This document shows positions 27,930 through 36,188 of a stretch of DNA of 64,000 nucleotides, piece by piece (positions within the stretch are counted from its first letter, which is position 1; each line of letters starts with the position of its first letter). A program made the translations under genes and the position numbers. The stretch covers positions 2,870,001 to 2,934,000 of the forward strand of contig NZ_CP016397.1 of NCBI RefSeq assembly GCF_002240035.1, in the 5' to 3' direction. Below the pieces are notes generated by a model. The model had not been told where the DNA came from, did not search any database, and worked only from the letters and a program-made list of their open reading frames with translations. This DNA comes from Legionella clemsonensis. Lineage in GTDB: Bacteria > Pseudomonadota > Gammaproteobacteria > Legionellales > Legionellaceae.

Positions 27930-28185
27930 TCAGGGCAGTTTTAAATAAGGGAAATCATCCTCCAGCAATTGTCATACTTTTTTTACATCCGGCTGGCTTT
28001 TAATAATTAAGACCACTGTGTCATCTCCGGCAATTGTTCCCAAAACTCCCGAAAGATTCTCTTGCCGATGCTGCAAATGAAAATACAGTTCTGGTATGAG
28101 AATGAGAGGATTTCACGTCGTTGATTATTCTGATATTTTTGACAGCATCCTCCTTACCCTCTGGATTATCTTTCCCAAGTACGCT
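27930..28185 (-). pseudogene. argR: Degraded C-terminal part of an arginine repressor (ArgR)
   Basis: Reading the minus strand, 28079-27985 gives HLQHRQENLSGVLGTIAGDD followed by TVVLIIKS, the hallmark arginine-binding segment of ArgR (GTIAGDDT). It continues DVKKV, then a TGA, then QLLEDDFPYLKLP and a second stop at 27930-27932. So an in-frame stop cuts the last helix. Upstream, other frames give plausible codons (VLGKDNPEGKEDAVKN) broken by stops and shifts. No N-terminal winged helix was found. Nothing else fills the 370-base gap between the ABC exporter and the CorA-type gene. Confidence 0.7.
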
Positions 28186-28220
28186 AATTTAAAAGCATTT
28201 CTTCTCCAATAGAGATTGGA

Positions 28221-29198
28221 ATGATAGTCGCTTATCTTTATGAACAAATTTTACAAGCGCATGAAATTACCAAAGACAATTTATCGTTAATCGATCAAGC
28301 AATATGGCTGGATTTAATTTATCCCACACAGGAAGAAGAGCAGATAGTCGAACACAAACTCGGATTAGACATACCAACGCGTGAAGAAATGCTGGAGATA
28401 GAACTTTCAAGCCGTCTTTATAAAAGTAAAGAAGCTCTTTTTATGACTGCCAATATGATTGCTCAATCAGACACCTCTGATCCTAAACATGAAGCTATCA
28501 GTTTTGTTCTTACTAAAGAGAAACTCCTTACTATTCGGTATATTGAACCTTTAGCCTTTAAATTATTTTTCATGCAATTACAAAAATCCGAGGAGAATTA
28601 TAGCAGCGCAGCACTGCTACTTATTACCTTACTTGAAGTAACAGTAGATAGATTAGCCGATATCCTGGAGTCAGTCGGCCATCATTTAGAAAAACTATCA
28701 AAAATTATTTTCCATTCCTCTACCTATGTACCGAGTAAAGAAAAAACCGATTACCAGCAAATTATCCAGAAAGTGGGGGTTCATGCGGATTTAAACACCA
28801 ATACCCGAGAATCACTGGTTACCTTAAGTCGTCTCATTGCTTTTTTTAGCCAATCAGCCAGCTCACAGTTAGACGCAGAAGGACAAATAAGGCTTACAAC
28901 GCTGAGCAAGGATATCAATTCATTGAGTGATCATGCCAGTTTTCTTTCCAGTAAAATTAATTTCCTCCTAGATGCCACATTAGGATTAATCAACATTGAG
29001 CAAAATACGATAATTAAAATTTTCTCAGTAGCTGCTGTTATCTTTTTACCACCTACACTGATTGCCAGTATCTATGGAATGAATTTTAAGTGGATGCCAG
29101 AACTGGATGTGAAATGGGGGTATTGGATTGTTCTTATTGTCATGCTGCTTTCTGCCTTACTTCCTTATAAGTTTTTTAAATATAAAAAATGGCTCTAA
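28221..29198 (+). CDS. CorA-type magnesium/divalent cation transporter
   Basis: The 325-residue protein has a long soluble N-terminal domain and two membrane helices at the end, with the YGMNF signature between them and a basic C-terminus (KFFKYKKWL). That is the CorA layout: a pentameric channel for Mg, Co or Zn. The N-terminal domain is only loosely like CorA of Escherichia coli. It starts with ATG after GAGATTGGA. It lies next to the argR remnant. Confidence 0.88.
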   Translation: MIVAYLYEQILQAHEITKDNLSLIDQAIWLDLIYPTQEEEQIVEHKLGLDIPTREEMLEIELSSRLYKSKEALFMTANMIAQSDTSDPKHEAISFVLTKEKLLTIRYIEPLAFKLFFMQLQKSEENYSSAALLLITLLEVTVDRLADILESVGHHLEKLSKIIFHSSTYVPSKEKTDYQQIIQKVGVHADLNTNTRESLVTLSRLIAFFSQSASSQLDAEGQIRLTTLSKDINSLSDHASFLSSKINFLLDATLGLINIEQNTIIKIFSVAAVIFLPPTLIASIYGMNFKWMPELDVKWGYWIVLIVMLLSALLPYKFFKYKKWL

Positions 29199-29279
29199 TT
29201 AAAATGATGCAATGGGACAATCATGCAGCACAGTCTGGACATGATTGCTGCACTCGCCCTCAGTGGATTATGTCTACGT

Positions 29280-30317
29280 TTATTGTGGGGCCTTGACTTT
29301 TCGTTTAAAGCCTAAGGCACGTAAACGCTCATCCAGGCTTGGATGCGTTGAAAATGCATTGTGCAGTGATTTGATAGGATCAATACTGGATGGGTCAAAC
29401 AAATAAGAAGCTTGACGCACCTCTTCATGGGGAGTCTGGCCATATTCTTGTGTGTATTGTTCTGCATGTTGTTGGTGATCTTCCGTGATCTTTAGCAAAG
29501 CTCTTGCCATAGGTTCATTATCGCGCATAAGCTCGACAGCACCTGCATCCGCCATGTATTCTCGTGTACGACTTAGAAAGAGTGCTAGCACCACAGTGAT
29601 TAACGGGAGTAAATAGCGCAATAACATAATTACCATAAAAAGACGATTATCTTCGTTACGCCTGTCTCTCTTATAAATCATGGCATAAAACATAATGTCA
29701 ATTGCAATGAGTAAAAGGTTACTTAATACAGCAACCGTAAGGGTCAATTTAATATCATGATGGCGAATATGGCTTAATTCATGTGACATCACCGCTTGCA
29801 TCTCCGCACGGTTTAATTTTTCCATTAACCCCCGAGTGATTGCCACCATGGCGGATTTCTCACTATAGCCGCTGGCAAAAGCATTCATGTAATTGGCTTC
29901 AATTAAATAAACCCTGGGCATGTATTTTAATCCTGACGCGACTTTCATTTCCTCAACCACATTATACAATTGCTTTTCTTCAAGACTTTGTGCAGTTCCC
30001 GGCGTGATTAAACGATAGTTGGTGCCTAATAGCATGATGCGATCATAAAGCGTGTAAGTAATAAATAGTGAGATTATTGCCACTCCGATCATTATTAATG
30101 TGGCATAGGGAATGACTTTTAGTGTAATTAGAGCCAAGTAACAATCAAGGAGTGTAGCGCCAGGATGTAAATAATCGAGAATAACTGTGTCGGCCAATAA
30201 CCCCACCCCGATATACACCGCAAAAAAAATCGCAATAACCATGCGTGTTTTACGTTCATTGCGTCTTAATTGCTCGCGCCAGTCTCCAGCAGAGGCATGA
30301 TAATCACTTAAGGGCAT
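29280..30317 (-). CDS. M48 family membrane metallopeptidase (HtpX-like)
   Basis: This 345-residue protein has four or so membrane segments and the zinc motif HELSH at 179-183 with a downstream Glu in REYMADAGAVELM, as in HtpX. It lies 8 bases after lemA in the same direction. The lemA-M48 pair is common in bacteria. HtpX-type enzymes help clear damaged membrane proteins. The N-terminal membrane segments differ from Escherichia coli HtpX, so I give no symbol. Confidence 0.88.
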   Translation of the reverse strand: MPLSDYHASAGDWREQLRRNERKTRMVIAIFFAVYIGVGLLADTVILDYLHPGATLLDCYLALITLKVIPYATLIMIGVAIISLFITYTLYDRIMLLGTNYRLITPGTAQSLEEKQLYNVVEEMKVASGLKYMPRVYLIEANYMNAFASGYSEKSAMVAITRGLMEKLNRAEMQAVMSHELSHIRHHDIKLTLTVAVLSNLLLIAIDIMFYAMIYKRDRRNEDNRLFMVIMLLRYLLPLITVVLALFLSRTREYMADAGAVELMRDNEPMARALLKITEDHQQHAEQYTQEYGQTPHEEVRQASYLFDPSSIDPIKSLHNAFSTHPSLDERLRALGFKRKVKAPQ

Positions 30318-30325
30318 AATTAAAC

Positions 30326-30907
30326 TCAGAATTTAACCGTATAATCTTCATGTGCTTTAATTTGTTCTTCAGGTAAAGCCCAGTACTCAAATTCTTTGTC
30401 TAATTTGCCAGGAAAAATACTTACAACAAAAGATTCAAAGAATGATTTCTTCTTCGCATAATAGCGCTCAATGCTATCGTTATAAGCTTGCTTGGCATAG
30501 GAAAGTTTATTTTCTGTATTTACAATTTCCTCTTGTAACTGCAGTGCATTGGTATTGGCCTTTAGATCAGGATATTGTTCGAAAACAACATTAAGCCCCG
30601 AAGCTATTTGCGAAATACCATTTTCCGCAGCAATTCGCGTCTTCTCATCTCCTGCAGCCTTGGCTGCCTGAGCCTGGTTACGCAAAGCAACCACATCTTT
30701 TAACGTCGTTTGTTCATAATCCATGTACTTTTTGACTGTTTCAATCAGCGATTCAAATACTTTAAAACGACGATCAAGTTGAATATCAATTTGTCGCTTG
30801 TTATTGTTAATTGCCTCAATCATTCCAATTAAGGTATTGAAAATCCCAATTGACCAAAAAAATAGGAGTGCGACAATAATTAAAATGACAATAAGAAAAG
30901 TACCCAT
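30326..30907 (-). CDS. lemA: LemA family protein
   Basis: This 193-residue protein has a single N-terminal membrane segment followed by an all-helical domain with the LemA pattern (NRRFKVFESLIETVKKYMDYEQ-like residues, then ALRNQAQAA and an Asn/Gln-rich stretch leading to QLQEEIVNTENKLSYAKQAY). It precedes the M48 peptidase gene by 8 bases on the minus strand. Its biochemical role is not known. Confidence 0.92.
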   Translation of the reverse strand: MGTFLIVILIIVALLFFWSIGIFNTLIGMIEAINNNKRQIDIQLDRRFKVFESLIETVKKYMDYEQTTLKDVVALRNQAQAAKAAGDEKTRIAAENGISQIASGLNVVFEQYPDLKANTNALQLQEEIVNTENKLSYAKQAYNDSIERYYAKKKSFFESFVVSIFPGKLDKEFEYWALPEEQIKAHEDYTVKF

Positions 30908-30980
30908 TTTTTCTTCCTGTGATAATCTTTTTCTAATTTATAGCTCTAAAGCATCACAAAAAGCAAACAGTTATTCGGAT

Positions 30981-32609
30981 TTAAAATTTAAACCCTTCGT
31001 CTCGTTGGGGCACAGTTTTTAATTCTTCAGGAACTGGCGCATCGTTCATTTTAATATCTGTTTCCTTGATAAAAAAGCCGACACAGCTCAACAGCGAAGG
31101 AACTGCTTTAAATCCAAACTCCCTGGCAAGATTCGTCTTTTCATAAGGGGTATTACCAAGCTCCATACCGTCACTGTCGACAAAAAGAATAGTCGCTGCG
31201 TTCGGCAGCATTGCCCACAAGGTCTGACGCGCTTCCTCAGTCATTTGACATACTTCATGATAGCTCAGATAGGCCGTTTTTATCTGAGGTAACGCATTTT
31301 TTAACTGCTCAAGCTCGGCAATGGATAATTTATCAAACTCAACCTCATGCAGACGGATAATGTCGAGATTTTTGTGTAAAGCCTTTAAGGCTTCGGCAAT
31401 CCATTTAATTTTTGCAGGGATAAAAACGGTTCTTGCCAAACTTAATGAGGTAACGTTATAGGGGATGGCTGCAAAAATTTTACATACTGCTTCATTGTCT
31501 TCTGGGAATAAATCATCGTTATTGTTATTAGATAAAACATTTGTTTTAATGTGCTGAAATAAACCATTTCCTGCTAAATCAAGCGTTTTAATTCTCTCAT
31601 GAAGCGCCTCGATTATCTCTGCGACCTCAGTACTTGGCCTCGCACCTATATTATTATCTGCAAGATTTAAGTCACTGACTGTTAAAGGAATACTTTTCAT
31701 AAGTTCAATAAGAGCACGTGTATTTTTATTGAATAACTGATTGTTCTGCAATATTAGTTTTCTTACGGATGGATTTAAATATTTTAAGGCGTTTGCTAAT
31801 ACTCCATCTCTTCCTCGACCAAGAGCAGCTGAATTCAGGCTTAATAAATCAACATTTTCTGACAATGCCATAAAAGCCTGACCCAGTAATTGTCCTGGAA
31901 AACCGTATAAGAGGCTACCGTCTAAATAAATTTCGCGCACTCCTTTAGGGAAAGCTCTAAATGCAAAAAAGATATCCGCAGGCAGGACACCAGGATGAAA
32001 AGAAATGACTGTGGGTTTAACAGCAGCCATAATATTGACCCACTCTGCTTTTGTTTTATTTGCGAATCGATTACCAATTAATTTGAGAGCAGTAATGTTA
32101 TTGGGCAAACTCTTCATTAAAGCGATTAAATTGTCCGCAGTCATTTTGTCAAACTTATTAAAGCTTAAATTAAGTTCATGCACATAATTTAGAGCAGCGA
32201 CCCCTTCTATTAATGCAGAAGCATTTTGCCAAAATCCATTTTCACTTAGATTCAACTTTTTAACATGAGGAGGAATTGCTTTTAGTATCATCCCAAGTTC
32301 TTCTTCACTATAGTTGCCGAGATGATTCAAACTTAGATCAAGCGCAGTAATATTAGCAGGAATAGCGGCAAAAATTTCCACTAATTCTTCTGCTGTCTTT
32401 TCATGAAGATTATTTTGGGTTAAATAAAGCGAATTAATGCTTTTTTTACTAGCCAAAATCTCTAATGCGGCAATAATGGTCTTGTTTGGCTGGTTTCCCA
32501 AATCATTATCGTTTAAATCAAGAGCCGTAGCATAGTCAGGAATCGCATTAAAAGATTCTAAAAAATCATCATAAGACTGTTGATCGAGATTCTTGATAAG
32601 AAAATGCAT
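30981..32609 (-). CDS. Leucine-rich-repeat protein, Dot/Icm effector-like
   Basis: The 542-residue protein is built of repeats of about 27-30 residues with the pattern ALDLSxNxLG (for example TALDLNDNDLG, ALDLSLNHLGNYS, KLNLSENGF, LNLSFNKFD, LNLADNNIG), the ribonuclease-inhibitor or RanGAP-like type. There is no signal peptide. I took the ATG at 32609 (MHFLIKNLDQ), with GGGAG upstream. The TTG at 32624 only starts the open frame. Such proteins form one family of Legionella effectors. No catalytic domain is visible, and a secretion signal cannot be read off. Confidence 0.8.
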   Translation of the reverse strand: MHFLIKNLDQQSYDDFLESFNAIPDYATALDLNDNDLGNQPNKTIIAALEILASKKSINSLYLTQNNLHEKTAEELVEIFAAIPANITALDLSLNHLGNYSEEELGMILKAIPPHVKKLNLSENGFWQNASALIEGVAALNYVHELNLSFNKFDKMTADNLIALMKSLPNNITALKLIGNRFANKTKAEWVNIMAAVKPTVISFHPGVLPADIFFAFRAFPKGVREIYLDGSLLYGFPGQLLGQAFMALSENVDLLSLNSAALGRGRDGVLANALKYLNPSVRKLILQNNQLFNKNTRALIELMKSIPLTVSDLNLADNNIGARPSTEVAEIIEALHERIKTLDLAGNGLFQHIKTNVLSNNNNDDLFPEDNEAVCKIFAAIPYNVTSLSLARTVFIPAKIKWIAEALKALHKNLDIIRLHEVEFDKLSIAELEQLKNALPQIKTAYLSYHEVCQMTEEARQTLWAMLPNAATILFVDSDGMELGNTPYEKTNLAREFGFKAVPSLLSCVGFFIKETDIKMNDAPVPEELKTVPQRDEGFKF

Positions 32610-32773
32610 TGGCAAAACTCCCAAGTATTATCAACAAAGAAAGCAAAGTGTTCGGCAAAGGAGTGACGTAATTTGCTACTTTGTGATAATAATATGAATT
32701 AAATTGCCAATTTTAAGACGGGTTGTGCGATTTATAAATGGGTAAGACTACCCATTTATTTTGTAATTTTTAA

Positions 32774-32944
32774 TTATTGTTGCGGCCTGGTTATACTGGG
32801 TTCGGGAACTTCAGCAGGAATATCTGAGGAAGAGTCAATGCTTTTAGCAACTGGCGTTGTCATATGATAATGGTAAACTAAGGCTAAAACCGCTACTAAA
32901 ATAATAACACCCATGGTGGTAATCCCAATATTTTTATTCTTCAT
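32774..32944 (-). CDS. Small single-pass membrane protein, 56 aa
   Basis: This short gene on the minus strand starts ATG (MKNKNIGITTMGVIILVAV) with GGGAG 7 bases upstream. It encodes one membrane helix (about 8-26) followed by a short polar, Pro/Ser-rich tail ending RPQQ. No family is recognised. It lies in the gap between the LRR gene and the homospermidine synthase genes and is probably transcribed by itself. Confidence 0.6.
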   Translation of the reverse strand: MKNKNIGITTMGVIILVAVLALVYHYHMTTPVAKSIDSSSDIPAEVPEPSITRPQQ

Positions 32945-33030
32945 CACTTACTCCCGACGGCAATAGTGGATTTAACTCGCTCTTGTTCCTTGTCCTTTTA
33001 TTATAGACAGAGAAGAGATTTTAGAGGATT

Positions 33031-33987
33031 TCATTGCACGCGAATATTGTGAAATTGCCAGGGGTCAGTAAGATCAAGATTTTCTTTAAACAATTTTTCC
33101 CTGTTTTTAAGCGGCGTCCAATCCGTATAATAACCGGCTACTATGCCAAGATAGGGTGTCGCAATTTCCAAAATATAACGATAATCCATTTCTTCTGGTT
33201 CAACAACTCCTTGTTGTGGATTGCGAACTGCCCAAATTAATCCCGCTAAAATACCAGCAACCACCTGTAAACTGGTTGCATTATTATAAGGGGCTAATTG
33301 ACGCGCCTCCTGGATGGATAACTGCGAGCCATACCAGTAAGCACCTTTTTTATGACCCATCAACAGGACGCCAAGTTCATCCGTTCCCTGGACAATTTCA
33401 GAGAAAAGAAGACGTTTGCCAGATTGCTCATGCCATTCATTACCCTGAAGTTCTTGCAAGGAAAGCATTGCATCAGGACAAGGAAGATAGGCGTAATGAA
33501 CAGTAGGATTATAAGGCTCTTGTTCAGCTAACGTTAAAAAGCTGCCGATAGATATTGACTCGGCATGTGTGATTAAATAACCGTGATAAGAACCCAGACT
33601 GGGAGTCCAGGAACGAACTCTTACACTGGCACCGGGACGATTAAGGTAAATAGTAGTTTGATTATTAACATCATGGTAGTGAGCCTCTTGTGGCCAATAA
33701 CGCTCATGAGTACCCCAACTCAATTCCGCGGGTTGACTTGCTTCTGAAATAAAGCCATCCGCTGACCAAGTATTAACAAACTCATTGGGTAATTTAAGTC
33801 GATGAGTCTCTTGCGTGTCTCGTTCAGCAACATGAATGACCTTAATTCCCAGCGATTTGGCTAAAGAGGCCCATTCCCGTGCATTAGCTGGATGGTAAGC
33901 CTCTAACTGCCACTCATTTACCAAGTTCCACAGTGCCTGCTTTACAAAATGTGAAGCCAAACCAGGATTAGCTCCATGAGTTATCAC
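33031..33987 (-). CDS. hss: Homospermidine synthase, C-terminal part (split gene)
   Basis: This 318-residue frame holds the C-terminal two thirds of homospermidine synthase, which condenses putrescine or spermidine units into homospermidine with NAD. It begins MITHGANPGLASHF (GTG read as Met; HGANPG is the conserved start of the second domain). In the family it is continuous with the N-terminal part, here a separate frame. The GTG overlaps the stop of the upstream frame (GTGA). Full-length Hss is about 470-480 residues, equal to the two parts together. Confidence 0.85.
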   Translation of the reverse strand: MITHGANPGLASHFVKQALWNLVNEWQLEAYHPANAREWASLAKSLGIKVIHVAERDTQETHRLKLPNEFVNTWSADGFISEASQPAELSWGTHERYWPQEAHYHDVNNQTTIYLNRPGASVRVRSWTPSLGSYHGYLITHAESISIGSFLTLAEQEPYNPTVHYAYLPCPDAMLSLQELQGNEWHEQSGKRLLFSEIVQGTDELGVLLMGHKKGAYWYGSQLSIQEARQLAPYNNATSLQVVAGILAGLIWAVRNPQQGVVEPEEMDYRYILEIATPYLGIVAGYYTDWTPLKNREKLFKENLDLTDPWQFHNIRVQ

Positions 33988-34439
33988 TGCCGTTGTTTCT
34001 TTATTTTTTTTAATTTTAATACCTCTGCCCGCAACGCATAATTGGAGCGCTGTAAAGGGGATAGTGTCTTATTGATATAGCCACCCTTCCATGGTTCTGT
34101 ACTGGCATCAAGATAAAGTACTCCTTTTTCCTGACAAAGTTTAATCAGGGCCAAACTGGAAACATCTACCGATAAGTTTAATAAGAAATCACCTTTACTA
34201 AGCTTGTTGAAGAGTAAAGAAAGATAATTTTCTGGCGTAAGAGTAGCCAATTCTAAAGTCAATCCAAATTCATTAGCGACTTGTATTCCCAAATTATCCT
34301 TAGCCATGATAATGACTTGTGAAGGTGTCAGTTTAATATGACGAAATAGCAGCGGTAAGATTGCCTGGCCAAGGCTTCCAAAGCCAATCATGATCAGCTT
34401 ATTGGGTAAGGCGATGTATTTAGTAAAATGCTCTTCCAT
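33984..34439 (-). CDS. hss: Homospermidine synthase, N-terminal part (split gene)
   Basis: This 151-residue frame holds the Rossmann NAD-binding start of Hss: IGFGSLGQAILPLLFRHI near residue 18 and DASTEPWKGGY near residue 112. It stops after LKLKKIKKQRQ just downstream of an A8 run. I took the ATG at 34439 (MEEHFTKYI) because GAGG lies 5 bases upstream. The product alone lacks the substrate domain. See the slippery-site entry for how the two frames could be joined. Confidence 0.82.
   Translation of the reverse strand: MEEHFTKYIALPNKLIMIGFGSLGQAILPLLFRHIKLTPSQVIIMAKDNLGIQVANEFGLTLELATLTPENYLSLLFNKLSKGDFLLNLSVDVSSLALIKLCQEKGVLYLDASTEPWKGGYINKTLSPLQRSNYALRAEVLKLKKIKKQRQ
34004..34011 (-). other. 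A8 tract with slippery heptamer at the hss frame junction
   Basis: Read on the minus strand, the first hss frame is tta-aaa-aaa-ata, so bases 34011-34005 form A_AAA_AAA, a classic -1 slippery heptamer. A -1 slip here continues as aat-aaa-gaa-aca-acg-gca-gtg and enters the second hss frame exactly. It removes the stop and gives a full-length enzyme. The run could equally be a one-base deletion or a sequencing error. Confidence 0.6.
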
Positions 34440-34726
34440 GTTTTCCTCATAGCACAATCCAGGTTGCACTATAGCTCTCTTATGGTTTAAGCGTAGAAGA
34501 AATTTAAGGGGAAAACAAAATAACCATTACTGGCGTTGCTTATTCAGCATAGAAATTTTTATAAACTGTACCAGTCATTACAATAACTCGATCTCCATAA
34601 GCACTATTGACCTCATTTTATTCTTCATGATTTCTTCTAGAAAAATGTTTTAAAACAATTGGTTATGAGCTATTGAAAGAATGAGTTAAATTATTTTATT
34701 ATGAAAGAACTCATTTATTTAAAAAA

Positions 34727-36148
34727 ATGGACTTTTTTATGCTAAAAAAAGCGCTATGGCTCACCTTACTTTCCTGTAGCTCAACATCAGCTGCTTTTGC
34801 TGCAGCGTCTTCTCCAGCAGCAGAAGCAGCAACAGCTCCACCGCCCTCCAGTTATATGCCCGTTGTTATTAAGGAGACGTTTCAAACAATTATGGATCGT
34901 ATGGTGGCGGCTAAACCAGCCATTAATCAACGGCAGCAAGAGTTGCTCAATCAACGTTATGATTTAAGCAATAATCCTTCCTTGGACACTAAAATGTCTA
35001 ACGGAAAAGCAATTCAGGAAGGGGTAAGGGTTAAATTACCAGCAGGCATCACCTGGGAAATGTTGGGAAAAATGACGCCAGAGGAAATCAAAGAAAAAGG
35101 CGTTTATCCCGAAGGTTTTTTGCCCCTACCTCATCCCAATCATCCTGAAGGTGGAATGGTTTTCCCTAAATTTGCGATTGACGAAATTAATAAACAGGAA
35201 AACCGCGATTTAACACGTTTTGATTTAGATTTTGACTTGCCAGATCATTTCTTGCCCCCCTTCCCTGCGCCTATTTTTTTAACAACGCGTCCTGATTTAG
35301 GCGATGTCTCACAGGGTCAGTTAGTTACAATTAATAACTTTTTTGAATTGTTTAACGGCATTCTTAACCCCAAACAATTAGAAGGCTTAAGATTACTGGT
35401 AACCCCGTTCCCACAACAACAATTTAACCAGACGGATGATCGTCGCACGAAAATTCCCAGCCGTGGTGTAGCATGTTTCGATTGTCATGCGAATGGCCAT
35501 ACTAATGCAGCCACTCATCTTGTCGGCGATATTCGTCCGCAAGAAATAAGACACCGAATTGACACGCCCAGTTTAAGAGGGGTTAACATTCAACGTCTTT
35601 TTGGTTCGCAGCGTGCCTTAAAAAGCGTAGAAGATTTTACTGAATTTGAACAAAGAGCGGCTTATTTTGATGGCGATCCAGTCATCGCGACCAAAAAAGG
35701 GGTCAATATTCTTGAACGTGGCAGCCAGGTTCATTTTATGGCCGAATTTCAAGAGTTATTGGATTTTCCACCGGCACCTAAACTAGGTATAGATGGGCGC
35801 CTGGATCCCTCCAAAGCAACTGAAGCTGAATTGCGAGGAGAAGCACTCTTTTTTGGTAAGGCAAAATGTGCCACCTGCCATGTCCCTCCCTATTACACAG
35901 ACAATACCATGCACAACTTAAAAACAGAGCGCTTCTTTAAGCCTGTCATGGTGAATAATATGAAAGCTATTGGCGATGGGCCGATTAAAACATTCCCACT
36001 CCGGGGCATTAAAGACTCACCGCCCTATCTTCATGATGGCCGCTTGTTAACTTTGGCAGATACGGTAGAATTTTTTAACCTCATTATGCAACTGCAGTTA
36101 ACTCAACAAGAAAAAGAAGATTTAACAACCTTTATGAAAGCATTGTGA
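34727..36148 (+). CDS. Di-heme cytochrome c peroxidase-like protein
   Basis: The 473-residue protein has a signal peptide (hydrophobic run ending near AAFA-A, residue 25) and two CXXCH heme motifs: CFDCH at 250-254 and CATCH at 380-384, with a late LRGIKDSPPYLHDGR stretch. This is the two-heme layout of bacterial cytochrome c peroxidases and MauG relatives, working in the periplasm. An alternative start is the Met at 34739, which would give a shorter signal. No clear ribosome site precedes either. An N-terminal extension of about 200 residues is longer than in classical peroxidases. Confidence 0.82.
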   Translation: MDFFMLKKALWLTLLSCSSTSAAFAAASSPAAEAATAPPPSSYMPVVIKETFQTIMDRMVAAKPAINQRQQELLNQRYDLSNNPSLDTKMSNGKAIQEGVRVKLPAGITWEMLGKMTPEEIKEKGVYPEGFLPLPHPNHPEGGMVFPKFAIDEINKQENRDLTRFDLDFDLPDHFLPPFPAPIFLTTRPDLGDVSQGQLVTINNFFELFNGILNPKQLEGLRLLVTPFPQQQFNQTDDRRTKIPSRGVACFDCHANGHTNAATHLVGDIRPQEIRHRIDTPSLRGVNIQRLFGSQRALKSVEDFTEFEQRAAYFDGDPVIATKKGVNILERGSQVHFMAEFQELLDFPPAPKLGIDGRLDPSKATEAELRGEALFFGKAKCATCHVPPYYTDNTMHNLKTERFFKPVMVNNMKAIGDGPIKTFPLRGIKDSPPYLHDGRLLTLADTVEFFNLIMQLQLTQQEKEDLTTFMKAL

Positions 36149-36155
36149 ATTTTAT

Positions 36156-36188
36156 AAGAGTGGTGGTGCTGAAAGCTAAATCACTCTT
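36156..36188. terminator. Hairpin between convergent genes
   Basis: AAGAGTG and CACTCTT form a 7-bp stem around a 19-base loop between the cytochrome gene stop and the uvrA end (slightly inside uvrA). A T-rich flank is present on one side only. A weak bidirectional terminator is likely. Confidence 0.35.
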
